DNA of 64,000 bases from JAJZEO01 sp964477345. GTDB lineage: Bacteria; Chlamydiota; Chlamydiia; Chlamydiales; 2-12-FULL-49-11. The first letter of the stretch is position 1. Each line of letters begins with the position of its first letter. The notes under the pieces are model-generated. The model ran no database searches. It saw nothing but the letters and a program-made list of their open reading frames with translations, and had not been told where the DNA came from. This document shows positions 51,430-58,866 of this stretch, in pieces. The stretch is taken from NCBI GenBank assembly GCA_964477345.1, contig CAYZDL010000002.1, forward strand, positions 56,874 through 120,873, in the 5' to 3' direction. The position numbers and the translations under genes were made by a program.

Positions 51430-53373
51430 TTAATCTTTACTTGATAGGCGGTGTAACTCTAAGGTTATGCCGCTTTTTTGTTTTAAGACGATTTTATTAT
51501 TTTCTACAGAATAATCCCAAAGGGGCGCCACTTTTTCTGAGATTGGCTGCGAATGCCATTCTATCTGGTTTTGTTTCTCTAAAGCGACCATTAGGGTGTT
51601 ATCGGGGACCTTAATATGAAAAGGCTCCAAAATCACCACATTCTCTGCTACAAGATGAGCATTTCTCCCAAGTGATATATCGACTTCGCCTTGCACCTGG
51701 ACGTTGCTAAGGGCACAAGAAGCACTCTGATGCATCACATAAGAAGTTTCAATCCTAAGAGAGCCATCGAGCCGAACATTTTCTAGAAATATTTCAGCAA
51801 TTTCCAAATTGAGGAGCGACCCCCTAGTCATCTGCCCCCCTCTAATTTTCTGCCGAATGATCGAATAGAGAGGCCCGAGTGCTGGGTGGTAAGAAAAATA
51901 GATCGGAGGGGTCTTATGATCCCACTTGGGTAATGCCATCCCACAACTCTCTAAAAGGCCATGAGCCTCTTTCATCATGGCAAAAAAAGCCGACTCTGGA
52001 GTCTCTCTTAAATCGTCTTCTTCCCCTTGCTTTTGCCGTTTTATTGCAGAAAGGGTCTTTTCTCTCTTGTTATAAGTGACAAAGACAGAATTCTCTTCGA
52101 TCATTTGAATTGAATCAGAGATGTTTTGCATCGTCGATTCTAGACGAGCGCTCGCCCTATTGTCTCTTTTTGTCTTAAAGTTGAGGATCAATCCTGGGAA
52201 AGGGTGTCTTCTTTGGGCCGCCTGGACACACGCTAAATCGACAAAAAGGGTGTTGGCATTTGCAGGAAAACTCTTTTCACAGTCGACTTTTTCAAGGGCA
52301 GAAAAATCGCAATATTCGATGTTCGAAATAGCCCGCCTCTCCTTTTGATTCTGATCTTTAAAGATCTTCACAACATTCACCCCCTCATGCATTTGAGAGA
52401 CTCGAGGACAAGAAGTAAAACCAAATTTCTTCTGGTGAATAAGACCGTATCCCACCAAGGCAAGGATTCCTGAATCAAGACCTGCTACAGGATTGTTAAT
52501 TTGACGAACAACCCCCTTAGTCACTCCAAGCTCTTTAAGAAACTCGAAGGATCGGCTTTTTTCAAGAAGACGCCACAATACTCCATGTCCTCCTGGGCGA
52601 AAAATCATCTCACCTTTTTCATCACAAATCCATTTTCCCTGACGATCAAATGTCGGTACCGAGGGTTGAATCACAATTCTGACGAGTTTTGGAGATCGTC
52701 CAAACCACTGATTCTCCTCACAAATGGCCGATATCTCTTCGTAATTGTTCTTTTCAAGGGATGTCATGATGACAATCGGAATTTGAACTTTTAACCCAAA
52801 GCACTTGTTATAAAGGTATTCTCTCGCCTCTAAATCACGAACTAAACGTTCCAAGAGTGTCCATCCACTAAAGGAAAAACAAGCTGCGGGATACTCTCTT
52901 TCAGTTTTGGAATCCTTCAGACCAAGCCGATCAGCCGCCCCTCCGCAGGGCCAAATCTCGCAAAGTTCAGATTGTCTTTGCAACCCCTCGATGATGTACT
53001 GATCTAGAGTCACCCCCTCATCTTGTAGATCATATTTTTCAGGAGGCTCAATATCATAAACTTGAGAATCTGATTTCTCTGCGATTAGCTCTTCAATTGA
53101 GGCTTGATATCCAAGGATACCTCCGAGAGTGAGGTAAAATTGATCCATCTCGAGCAGTTTTTCTGCCAGATTATTCAAGTAGGCGGGACTTTGTTTTGCA
53201 ATTATGATATGTTCTTGTCCAAGTAAAATGGCCTTGAATAAAACTTCGCGAAATTGTGGCTCCAACGTCTCTATGGTGCTATAGACTTCGGGATAATGAT
53301 CCTTAAATGACTGAACAGCTGATAATTTTACCAACGACTGAGACTTTAAGGGGAATAGTGTTTGATTAGACAT
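51430..53373 (-). CDS. UGP/UAP-type nucleotidyltransferase (sugar-1-phosphate uridylyltransferase-like)
   Basis: A 647-residue protein. The nucleotide-binding signature is EIWPCGGAADRLGLKDSK (residues about 140-157). Other family blocks are IPIVIMTSLEKNNYEEI and FRPGGHGVLWRLL. The C-terminus (from about residue 530) is a beta-helix-like region with LEIAEIFLENVRLDGSLRIE. It would form UDP-sugar from UTP and sugar-1-phosphate. It is longer than bacterial GalU or GlmU and resembles in layout the plastid UGP3 group, from memory. Whether glucose or N-acetylglucosamine is used is unclear. It converges on the small membrane protein; promoter region shared with the SWIB gene. Confidence 0.75.
   Translation of the reverse strand: MSNQTLFPLKSQSLVKLSAVQSFKDHYPEVYSTIETLEPQFREVLFKAILLGQEHIIIAKQSPAYLNNLAEKLLEMDQFYLTLGGILGYQASIEELIAEKSDSQVYDIEPPEKYDLQDEGVTLDQYIIEGLQRQSELCEIWPCGGAADRLGLKDSKTEREYPAACFSFSGWTLLERLVRDLEAREYLYNKCFGLKVQIPIVIMTSLEKNNYEEISAICEENQWFGRSPKLVRIVIQPSVPTFDRQGKWICDEKGEMIFRPGGHGVLWRLLEKSRSFEFLKELGVTKGVVRQINNPVAGLDSGILALVGYGLIHQKKFGFTSCPRVSQMHEGVNVVKIFKDQNQKERRAISNIEYCDFSALEKVDCEKSFPANANTLFVDLACVQAAQRRHPFPGLILNFKTKRDNRASARLESTMQNISDSIQMIEENSVFVTYNKREKTLSAIKRQKQGEEDDLRETPESAFFAMMKEAHGLLESCGMALPKWDHKTPPIYFSYHPALGPLYSIIRQKIRGGQMTRGSLLNLEIAEIFLENVRLDGSLRIETSYVMHQSASCALSNVQVQGEVDISLGRNAHLVAENVVILEPFHIKVPDNTLMVALEKQNQIEWHSQPISEKVAPLWDYSVENNKIVLKQKSGITLELHRLSSKD
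51448..51484 (+). terminator. Intrinsic terminator after the 51068 gene
   Basis: A 10-bp stem (51448-51457 pairing with 51464-51473, two G-U pairs) with a 6-nt loop is followed by TTTTTT. It lies inside the last codons of the convergent nucleotidyltransferase gene. Confidence 0.8.
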
Positions 53374-53517
53374 ATCGGTATTATTTCGGATCGTAATTGA
53401 AAAAACAATACTTTTTCTACATAGAATATTGACATCTTATTCCTCGTAGTGCACAAGGCAAATTTATTGATGAACAAAAAATGCCCACGGGCTTTGCTAG
53501 ACACTAAGGAGAGAGAA

Positions 53518-53928
53518 ATGGCAACAAAAAAGAAAACAATCAAAAGAGCGACAACAAAGACTAAAACAAAAACAGTAAGAAAGACAACAACAAGATCAGC
53601 TACCAAAACTGCAGTTAAACCCAAAGCAAGAGCGACGACAAAAACTAAAGTTAAAGCTAAATCGACTACGACAAAAAAATCAGCAAAAACTGCTTTCATG
53701 AAACCTATGGGTCTTTCAAGAGAATTAGAAGCTGTTGTTGGAAAAGGACCAAAACCAAGAACGGAAGTGACTAAGAAGCTTTGGGATTACATCAAGAAAA
53801 ACAAACTTCAAGATCCCAGCAACAAAAGAAACATTAAACCCGATGATAAACTTGCAGACGTCTTTGGAAGCAAGAAAACCATCAGCATGTTCCAAATGAC
53901 TAAACTTGTCAGCAAGCACCTCGCCTAG
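53518..53928 (+). CDS. SWIB-domain protein with histone-like Lys/Thr-rich N-terminus
   Basis: 136 residues from the ATG 53518 with AAGGAGAG upstream. Residues 1-60 are almost only Lys, Thr, Ala, Arg and Ser (TKKKTIKRATTKTKTKTVRK), like the chlamydial Hc2-type DNA-binding tails. Residues 62-136 form a SWIB/MDM2 domain: PMGLSRELEAVVGKG, TKKLWDYIKKNKLQDPSNKR and LADVFGSKKTISMFQMTKLV. C. trachomatis CT460, also next to prfB, is a bare SWIB protein as I recall, so the basic tail is an addition here. Probably chromatin-related in the developmental cycle. Confidence 0.88.
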   Translation: MATKKKTIKRATTKTKTKTVRKTTTRSATKTAVKPKARATTKTKVKAKSTTTKKSAKTAFMKPMGLSRELEAVVGKGPKPRTEVTKKLWDYIKKNKLQDPSNKRNIKPDDKLADVFGSKKTISMFQMTKLVSKHLA

Positions 53929-53943
53929 TCATCTATTTTTTAA

Positions 53944-53977
53944 GGGGAAGAGATCTTCTTCCCCTTTTTTCTTTTTT
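53944..53977 (+). terminator. Intrinsic terminator of the SWIB gene
   Basis: GGGGAAGA at 53944-53951 pairs with TCTTCCCC at 53957-53964, followed by TTTTTTCTTTTTT. It separates the SWIB gene from ispD 15 nt downstream of its stop. Confidence 0.88.
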
Positions 53978-53982
53978 CTATT

Positions 53983-54660
53983 ATGATTAACCCCATGAAA
54001 ATCGCTCTGATAATTCTTGCAGGCGGGCTTTCTTCGCGTATGGGAACTAATTTTTCAAAGGTTTTTTATCGCCACCGCGGTAAGCCGATTGCCCAGTACA
54101 GCCTTGAGCCATTCCTCACCATCGACCAGATTGGCCAAATCATCATTGTTTGTCCTCAAGAGGATCGTCACCATTTCCAAGAAAATTTCACCTTTGCCCT
54201 CCCCGGAAAAGAACGCTTTCTTTCCCTTGAAAGGGGTCTCAAGGAGTGTAAAAAATCGATTGAATATGTACTAGTCCACGATGCCGCCCGCCCACTTATT
54301 GTAAAAGAAGATATCGAAAGGCTGATCGACGAAGGAATAAGGTACAATGGCGCCACTTTAGGAGCAAGGATCCGAAGCACCCTCATTAGAGCCAACGAAA
54401 ACACCGCCATCGAAAATATTGTCGACCGAAATGGCCTTTGGGAAACCCACACCCCTCAATTTGCCCCTATCGGATATCTCCTAAAGGGAATAAAAATCAG
54501 TAAAGAGCTTCATCAAACCCCGACTGATGAAATGTCTCTTTTGAAAATACAGGGGTTGAGCCCAAGAATAGTCGAAGCCTCTTTCCCTAATATCAAGATC
54601 ACCTACCCTTCTGATCTTCCCCTTGTTTGCTCCCTCATTGACCAACTCCAAAAAATATGA
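53983..54660 (+). CDS. ispD: 2-C-methyl-D-erythritol 4-phosphate cytidylyltransferase
   Basis: IspD (225 residues) makes CDP-methylerythritol, the substrate of IspE at 6612. Motifs: LAGGLSSRMG at the N-terminus with CTP-binding residues, VLVHDAARPLI in the middle, and the final TDEMSLLKIQG. The start may be 53983 or the ATG four codons on (53995). The N-terminal part overlaps the terminator T-tract closely, so a separate promoter within or before the SWIB 3' end is likely. The stop overlaps the truA start (ATGA). Same order as CT462-CT463. Confidence 0.94.
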   Translation: MINPMKIALIILAGGLSSRMGTNFSKVFYRHRGKPIAQYSLEPFLTIDQIGQIIIVCPQEDRHHFQENFTFALPGKERFLSLERGLKECKKSIEYVLVHDAARPLIVKEDIERLIDEGIRYNGATLGARIRSTLIRANENTAIENIVDRNGLWETHTPQFAPIGYLLKGIKISKELHQTPTDEMSLLKIQGLSPRIVEASFPNIKITYPSDLPLVCSLIDQLQKI

Positions 54661-55394
54661 AATATAAACTGACAATCGCCTACGACGGAACCCCATTTGC
54701 AGGTTGGCAAATTCAACCCAATGGACCGACCATTCAAGAAGAAATTGAAAAAGCCCTTCATCAAGTGACCGGCAAGCCGATTAAAGTGATCGGAGCAGGT
54801 CGTACCGATGCTCAAGTTCATGCAAAGGGTCAAGTGGCTCACTTTGTCTTGGAAACCCCTCCCTCCCCCTTTCTCCAAAAAAGTCTCAATGCCCTGACAC
54901 CCGATGAAATCTCTATTCTTTCGATTGAACCGGTCGATGAATCTTTTCATGCCCGTTTTTCTGCAAAAGAAAAGATCTATTCTTATGATGTCACTACTGA
55001 CCTAATTCAACTCCCCTTCGATAGAAATTACTCTCTTCATTGCACCTACCCGCTCTCTTTTGATACAATGAGAGAGGCGATTAAAGACTTGATCGGCAAA
55101 CACGATTTTTCTGCCTTTGCTAATCACGGTTTCTTATTTAATGAAGGAAAAAACCCAATAAAAACTCTCTATGCCATCGATATTGTTCAACACGATTCTG
55201 GATTTGCCCTTGTTTTTCGTGGCAATGGCTTTCTCTACAAAATGGTGAGGAACCTAACTGGTCTTTTGATAGAAATCGGCCGTGGTAAATTGTACCCCTC
55301 TGATGCAAAAAAAATCTTGGAAAGTCGCGATCGGAAACAAGCCCCTTCCGCAGCGCCAGCCCACGGCCTCACCCTTTATTCAATAAGATATTGA
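54657..55394 (+). CDS. truA: tRNA pseudouridine synthase A
   Basis: A complete TruA of 245 residues. The catalytic Asp is in VIGAGRTDAQVHAKGQVAHF (residues about 43-62). YDGTPFAGWQIQP opens the protein, and SFHARFSAKEKIYSY and GNGFLYKMVRNLTGLL follow; it ends PAHGLTLYSIRY. It is coupled to ispD by a 4-nt overlap. A diverged second truA ends at position 201 of this window, so the genome encodes at least two. Confidence 0.96.
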   Translation: MKYKLTIAYDGTPFAGWQIQPNGPTIQEEIEKALHQVTGKPIKVIGAGRTDAQVHAKGQVAHFVLETPPSPFLQKSLNALTPDEISILSIEPVDESFHARFSAKEKIYSYDVTTDLIQLPFDRNYSLHCTYPLSFDTMREAIKDLIGKHDFSAFANHGFLFNEGKNPIKTLYAIDIVQHDSGFALVFRGNGFLYKMVRNLTGLLIEIGRGKLYPSDAKKILESRDRKQAPSAAPAHGLTLYSIRY

Positions 55395-55434
55395 ACTATA
55401 CATCCTGGTTTGATATACTCCCGCCATGATTTAT

Positions 55435-55517
55435 GCCGATGTGGCGGAATGGTAGACGCGGTAGATTCAAAATCTACTCTAGGCAACTAGGTGCTGGTTC
55501 GATCCCGGTCATCGGCA
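55435..55517 (+). tRNA. tRNA-Leu (anticodon CAA)
   Basis: A class II tRNA with a long variable arm. The acceptor is GCCGATG/CATCGGC, the D arm GGCGGAATGGTAGACGC, the anticodon stem GTAGA/TCTAC with loop TTCAAAA, a variable arm TAGGCAACTA, and the T arm GCTGGTTCGATCCCGG. The discriminator is A and CCA is not encoded. It reads UUG leucine codons. The start codon of the next gene begins at the base after it. Confidence 0.95.
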
Positions 55518-56183
55518 ATGATAGAAAAGTTCGATCTCTTTTGCTTTGATTTCGATGGACTCCTTGTCGATTCGGAGAGCTTGCATAAGCAAGCTTACGA
55601 ACTTGCTCTTAAGGAGTTTTCCCTTTTAGGAGCCATTGGCTTCTATGATTACTGTTTTGCAGCACACTACCCCACAGGCAATCGTCTTAAAGACCTCTAC
55701 TGCTCGCTTTTTTCTCAGCTTGATGACCCGATGTGGGAAGAAGTGGTGAAGAAAAAGCAGAAACATTACGCAGGTCTCCTTGCTCAAAGTCCGCTATCGC
55801 TTATGCCTTATGCGGAAACAATGATAGAAACTCTCCTAAGCAATGGTAAGGCCCTTTGCGTTGTCACTAATTCAAGGTGTCAATATACGATCCCATTTAG
55901 AAAGGCTCTCCCTATCCTAGAGGAGATTCCCCTTTGGATCACACGAGACGATGTAGCCAAAGCGAAACCTCACCCTGATGGATTTCTAAAAGCCCTTGCT
56001 CACCATCCAAATGTCCCCAAGTCACGTGCACTTGGCCTTGACGATGCTCTTAAAGGAATTACAGCAATTGTCAATGCTCAAATCACACCAATTCTTGTCT
56101 GCAGTAAAGACCATCCTCAACTTGCTCTTATTTCACCGACGTTGATACATGTCGAGTCACTTGAGGATCTACTAAAATCTTAG
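55518..56183 (+). CDS. HAD-superfamily hydrolase (phosphoglycolate-phosphatase-like)
   Basis: 221 residues from the ATG at 55518, immediately after the tRNA-Leu. Motif I is LFCFDFDGLLVDSE with the nucleophile Asp, motif II CVVTNS, motif III is around KAKPHPDGFL and motif IV is LGLDDALKGI. This is the subclass I HAD pattern of beta-phosphoglucomutase or Gph-type phosphatases. In C. trachomatis CT464, annotated as a phosphoglycolate phosphatase, has the same position after truA. An upstream GTG (55491) would start inside the tRNA and is rejected. Confidence 0.88.
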   Translation: MIEKFDLFCFDFDGLLVDSESLHKQAYELALKEFSLLGAIGFYDYCFAAHYPTGNRLKDLYCSLFSQLDDPMWEEVVKKKQKHYAGLLAQSPLSLMPYAETMIETLLSNGKALCVVTNSRCQYTIPFRKALPILEEIPLWITRDDVAKAKPHPDGFLKALAHHPNVPKSRALGLDDALKGITAIVNAQITPILVCSKDHPQLALISPTLIHVESLEDLLKS

Positions 56184-57014
56184 GTATCCGTTGTTAGCAC
56201 GATGCCAGTTATATTCTACCGGCTTATTATGATCGGTTCTGTCACAACGCAGCTCGATTGTAATGTAAGGATACGGATGACGATTATCAAAATCACGCCC
56301 CTCATTCTTTTCTTTGATGTTGACTGCGATCTCATCGTTGTACCATCCAGGGTGTTTAAAACCCTGAGGGTTCCTTTTACACTCTTTGAAAGATGAATAA
56401 TGAAGTTCAGGATGTTCAGTATAATAATGCATCACCCATCTGACAATTTCGAGAGGAGTCTCTTCGTACCCTTCGACATAGAAATCGACCTCTGCACCCA
56501 TCTGGTGCTTTGATGTGCGGTTTTCGGGCGATGGGTCGGCAAATTGATTGTGATTTGGGCATCGGTGACCTGTAGTAATGACAACCTTCCTCCCTACTTT
56601 TTCTTGGATATAGTTGAGAAGCTCGACCAAGGCTGAGTAAATGAATTCCCCCTCCTCTCGATAGGGTAGTCCATGCCTTTCCATCCCACCGCAATCGATC
56701 ATTTGCGTCTTATCGCCAACCGCATCGATGAGTGATCTGCATCCATTCTGAGCACTGCCTCGACACCGAAAATATTCTTTAGTGATTTTCTTATCAACAG
56801 TGAGTGATTTTGGCTCCCAAGGATAGGTTTCTCGTTTAGCAACAATCACTTCGTTAGTATGATAAAAATGCTCCCCATCCAAACGATAGATTGTTTCTGA
56901 AACCTCATTCATCTTACGTAGTTTTTCCTTTTCCGACTCTTCCATCGGGGAACAACTTGTCATAAGAATGATCAAACAAAACCAAATCGATTCTCGAGTA
57001 ATAGATAAACCCAT
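56172..57014 (-). CDS. Lipoprotein with M15/DacB-like peptidase fold
   Basis: A 280-residue probable lipoprotein: the signal peptide ends in LIILMTSC (Cys 21). Residues about 150-215 have an M15 (D,D- or L,D-peptidase) core: VVITTGHRCPNHNQF with ligand-like His, and SKHQMGAEVDFYVEG, the SxHxxGxAxDF motif. A matching final His may be HRAN near the C-terminus. It would act on cell-wall peptides in the periplasm, plausible for chlamydiae that make a thin peptidoglycan ring. The residue pattern supports metal binding but is unusual. It converges with the HAD gene by a 12-nt overlap. Confidence 0.72.
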   Translation of the reverse strand: MGLSITRESIWFCLIILMTSCSPMEESEKEKLRKMNEVSETIYRLDGEHFYHTNEVIVAKRETYPWEPKSLTVDKKITKEYFRCRGSAQNGCRSLIDAVGDKTQMIDCGGMERHGLPYREEGEFIYSALVELLNYIQEKVGRKVVITTGHRCPNHNQFADPSPENRTSKHQMGAEVDFYVEGYEETPLEIVRWVMHYYTEHPELHYSSFKECKRNPQGFKHPGWYNDEIAVNIKEKNEGRDFDNRHPYPYITIELRCDRTDHNKPVEYNWHRANNGYLRF

Positions 57015-57218
57015 GCAGATAGATTATCAAAATTTAAAAAAAAACCCTATCCGTATGTTCGAAAACTAGTAAAAATAATGTAGAAGATGCGTGCAAGAAA
57101 CCCACAATTAAAGGTTAATAACCAAGTAGTAAAATCGATCGTTTGCAATTATTTTACTTGGAAAAAATGGACGCTGTAGTAATACTCGCCCCAATTTTAA
57201 TTTAACAGAAAAGAAAAA

Positions 57219-57517
57219 ATGACAGAATCGATTTCCCCTTTTACGAAAATCTAGAAAATCAACAGGTGACACATACTTTTGTTTGCCACCCATGTTTTAC
57301 TAGAGTGCAAGTTTCTCTTAAAATCCAGAGAAGGGGGGAGCAGTTATTGATTCCCACAGCCCAATTCAATTGCTCACGTTTAGATGCCGATGGGTTAAAA
57401 GTGTTAAGCCATAGATTAGCTGATAACTTAGGCTTGACAACTTCGAAATTCCGAATACCTTATAGCTTTACAAATGCCAATGGAGAAACATTCCTAAATC
57501 TTTCAGGAAAAAAATAA
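57219..57517 (+). pseudogene. Internally deleted copy of the 57586-58281 gene
   Basis: Starting at ATG 57219 the frame reads MTESISPF, like MAESTSFY at the start of the next gene, but it stops after 11 codons. A different frame open from 57206 reads DRIDF and then HTFVCHP, with GLKVLSHRLADNLGLT and FLNLSGKK further on. This matches ERISF, YAFVCHP, ALKVITYRLCDNLGLT and FLNFPSTD of the neighbour. So the first few codons and the last third remain, joined by a deletion of about 130 codons that also shifts the frame. Confidence 0.78.
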
Positions 57518-57532
57518 AATTATTTATATATA

Positions 57533-57556
57533 CAATAACATGATGTTATGTTATTG
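57533..57556. promoter_or_regulatory. Perfect 9-bp inverted repeat upstream of the 57586 gene
   Basis: CAATAACAT (57533-57541) and ATGTTATTG (57548-57556) are exact reverse complements, 6 nt apart, in an AT-rich region 30 nt before the start codon. It could be an operator or an mRNA hairpin; no T-tract makes it a terminator. Confidence 0.5.
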
Positions 57557-57585
57557 TTTCCGGCAACCTACCTACCCACAAGCCT

Positions 57586-58281
57586 ATGGCCGAATCGACA
57601 TCCTTTTATTTCCCAGGATTAAATCCCAAGGCGCCCCCATTCATCCCTATGGAAGAAAAAGTTACTTCTGAAGAACCCGATCAATCTGATCAGTTACAGA
57701 AATGCAGTTCTCTGATTTTAAAAGCTCTTTATCCTCACACCTTTTCTTATGGCGACACCATTATCGACCCCACTATCGGTTTTGGCCTCACCTATTTTGT
57801 GTGCAAACCAACCCATTTGTCATTTCGCCTTTTCGGAATTGGAGAAGAATTATCAATTCAAAGAATTTATCAAATTGCTTTGCGACTAGCTGGTTTAGGC
57901 GCCCGTTCCATAGTGGAAGATCCAACGCCAAAAACTTGTTCTGATTTGGATCTGTTTAATCTATTCAAACCTTTAGAGGAAGATCCCTTAGTAGAACGAA
58001 TTTCGTTTAAAGCCTTTCCAAAAAGCAAAACTCTCAATTACGCCTTTGTTTGCCACCCTACTTCTAGAAAAGTGCAGATCTCTTTTCGGTATAGGACCAT
58101 CTCGAAAAATACCGTCGTTACTGCAGTTGATTTCAAATGCTCTTCCTTTGTTTCTGATGCTTTAAAGGTCATCACTTATAGACTTTGTGATAATTTGGGA
58201 TTGACTGTGGTACCTAATCGCGCCTCTTATGCTTTCTGGGCGAGGGACCGATGTTTCTTAAATTTTCCGTCTACTGACTAA
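57586..58281 (+). CDS. Hypothetical protein, intact member of a second local duplicated pair
   Basis: A 231-residue protein with no signal peptide or membrane segment and no recognised family. It starts MAESTSFYFPGLNPKAPP. The C-terminal third (residues 145-231), with YAFVCHPTSRKVQISFRYRT and ALKVITYRLCDNLGLTVVP, is the part kept in the decayed upstream copy and so is probably the core domain. It overlaps the next gene, on the other strand, by 11 nt. Presumably lineage-specific. Confidence 0.68.
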   Translation: MAESTSFYFPGLNPKAPPFIPMEEKVTSEEPDQSDQLQKCSSLILKALYPHTFSYGDTIIDPTIGFGLTYFVCKPTHLSFRLFGIGEELSIQRIYQIALRLAGLGARSIVEDPTPKTCSDLDLFNLFKPLEEDPLVERISFKAFPKSKTLNYAFVCHPTSRKVQISFRYRTISKNTVVTAVDFKCSSFVSDALKVITYRLCDNLGLTVVPNRASYAFWARDRCFLNFPSTD

Positions 58282-58864
58282 ATTCTTCTTCCAATGAGCG
58301 GAAGTTCGCTCCACCTTTTTTCTGGGCATCCTGACCCCAAAAGAGAAGCGTTTTTGGTGGAAGTTTTTTGATTTTTTGGAGTAAGGAAAAGTACGATTGG
58401 TCTGTTAAATCATCAATTTTTTTGCCTTCTGAAGAACAAAGAGTGTCACCACAAAAAAGAACAAGGGCATCAGAAAAAAAGTAGCAAATATGTTGCTGAT
58501 TAATCCCCTGCATTGCCATTACTTGAAAGGAAAAGGGGCCTATCGAACTCTCTTCTCCATCGGCCACATCTTGATCCAGAAAATCGAACTCTTTACAGCG
58601 AGGACCCATGACAGAACATTCGGTTTTTTCTTTTAAATAGAGCGTCCCAGCACCATGATGTGGTTTCTGATCTGTGAGTAGTGCAGCCGCTAGAGTTAAC
58701 TGATTTTTTTCAAGCTCTTCGATCACCGAAGGACCATCGGTGATATCAATAGCGATGGCTTGCCCAATTGCCGAAATAAGGTAGCCATAATCCCCCGTTT
58801 CTCCCTTATATTGATAGACATTAAATGGGGTTTCTTGAAAGGTTGCACTCCAAATCTTGGTCAT
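58271..58864 (-). CDS. Glyoxalase II-like metallo-beta-lactamase fold protein lacking the zinc motif
   Basis: A 197-residue protein with the layout of glyoxalase II: an N-terminal AIAIDITDGPSVIEELEKNQ, then LTLAAALLTDQKPHHGAGTL where the HxHxDH metal motif should be. Here it reads TDQKPHHGAG, keeping at most part. The later GDTL (LFCGDTLCSS) is conserved, but the GHT segment is replaced by AMQGINQQHICYF. So the fold is likely and zinc hydrolysis unlikely. It is the last gene of the leftward group with the two DUF115 proteins, 2 nt after the preceding stop. Confidence 0.7.
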   Translation of the reverse strand: MTKIWSATFQETPFNVYQYKGETGDYGYLISAIGQAIAIDITDGPSVIEELEKNQLTLAAALLTDQKPHHGAGTLYLKEKTECSVMGPRCKEFDFLDQDVADGEESSIGPFSFQVMAMQGINQQHICYFFSDALVLFCGDTLCSSEGKKIDDLTDQSYFSLLQKIKKLPPKTLLFWGQDAQKKGGANFRSLEEEFSQ

Positions 58865-58866
58865 AT

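Noticed and set aside
53346..53699. Minus-strand open frame of 117 codons over the SWIB gene
   Set aside because: It is the complement of Lys/Thr-rich codons, giving a Val/Leu/Ala-only stretch that mimics a membrane protein.
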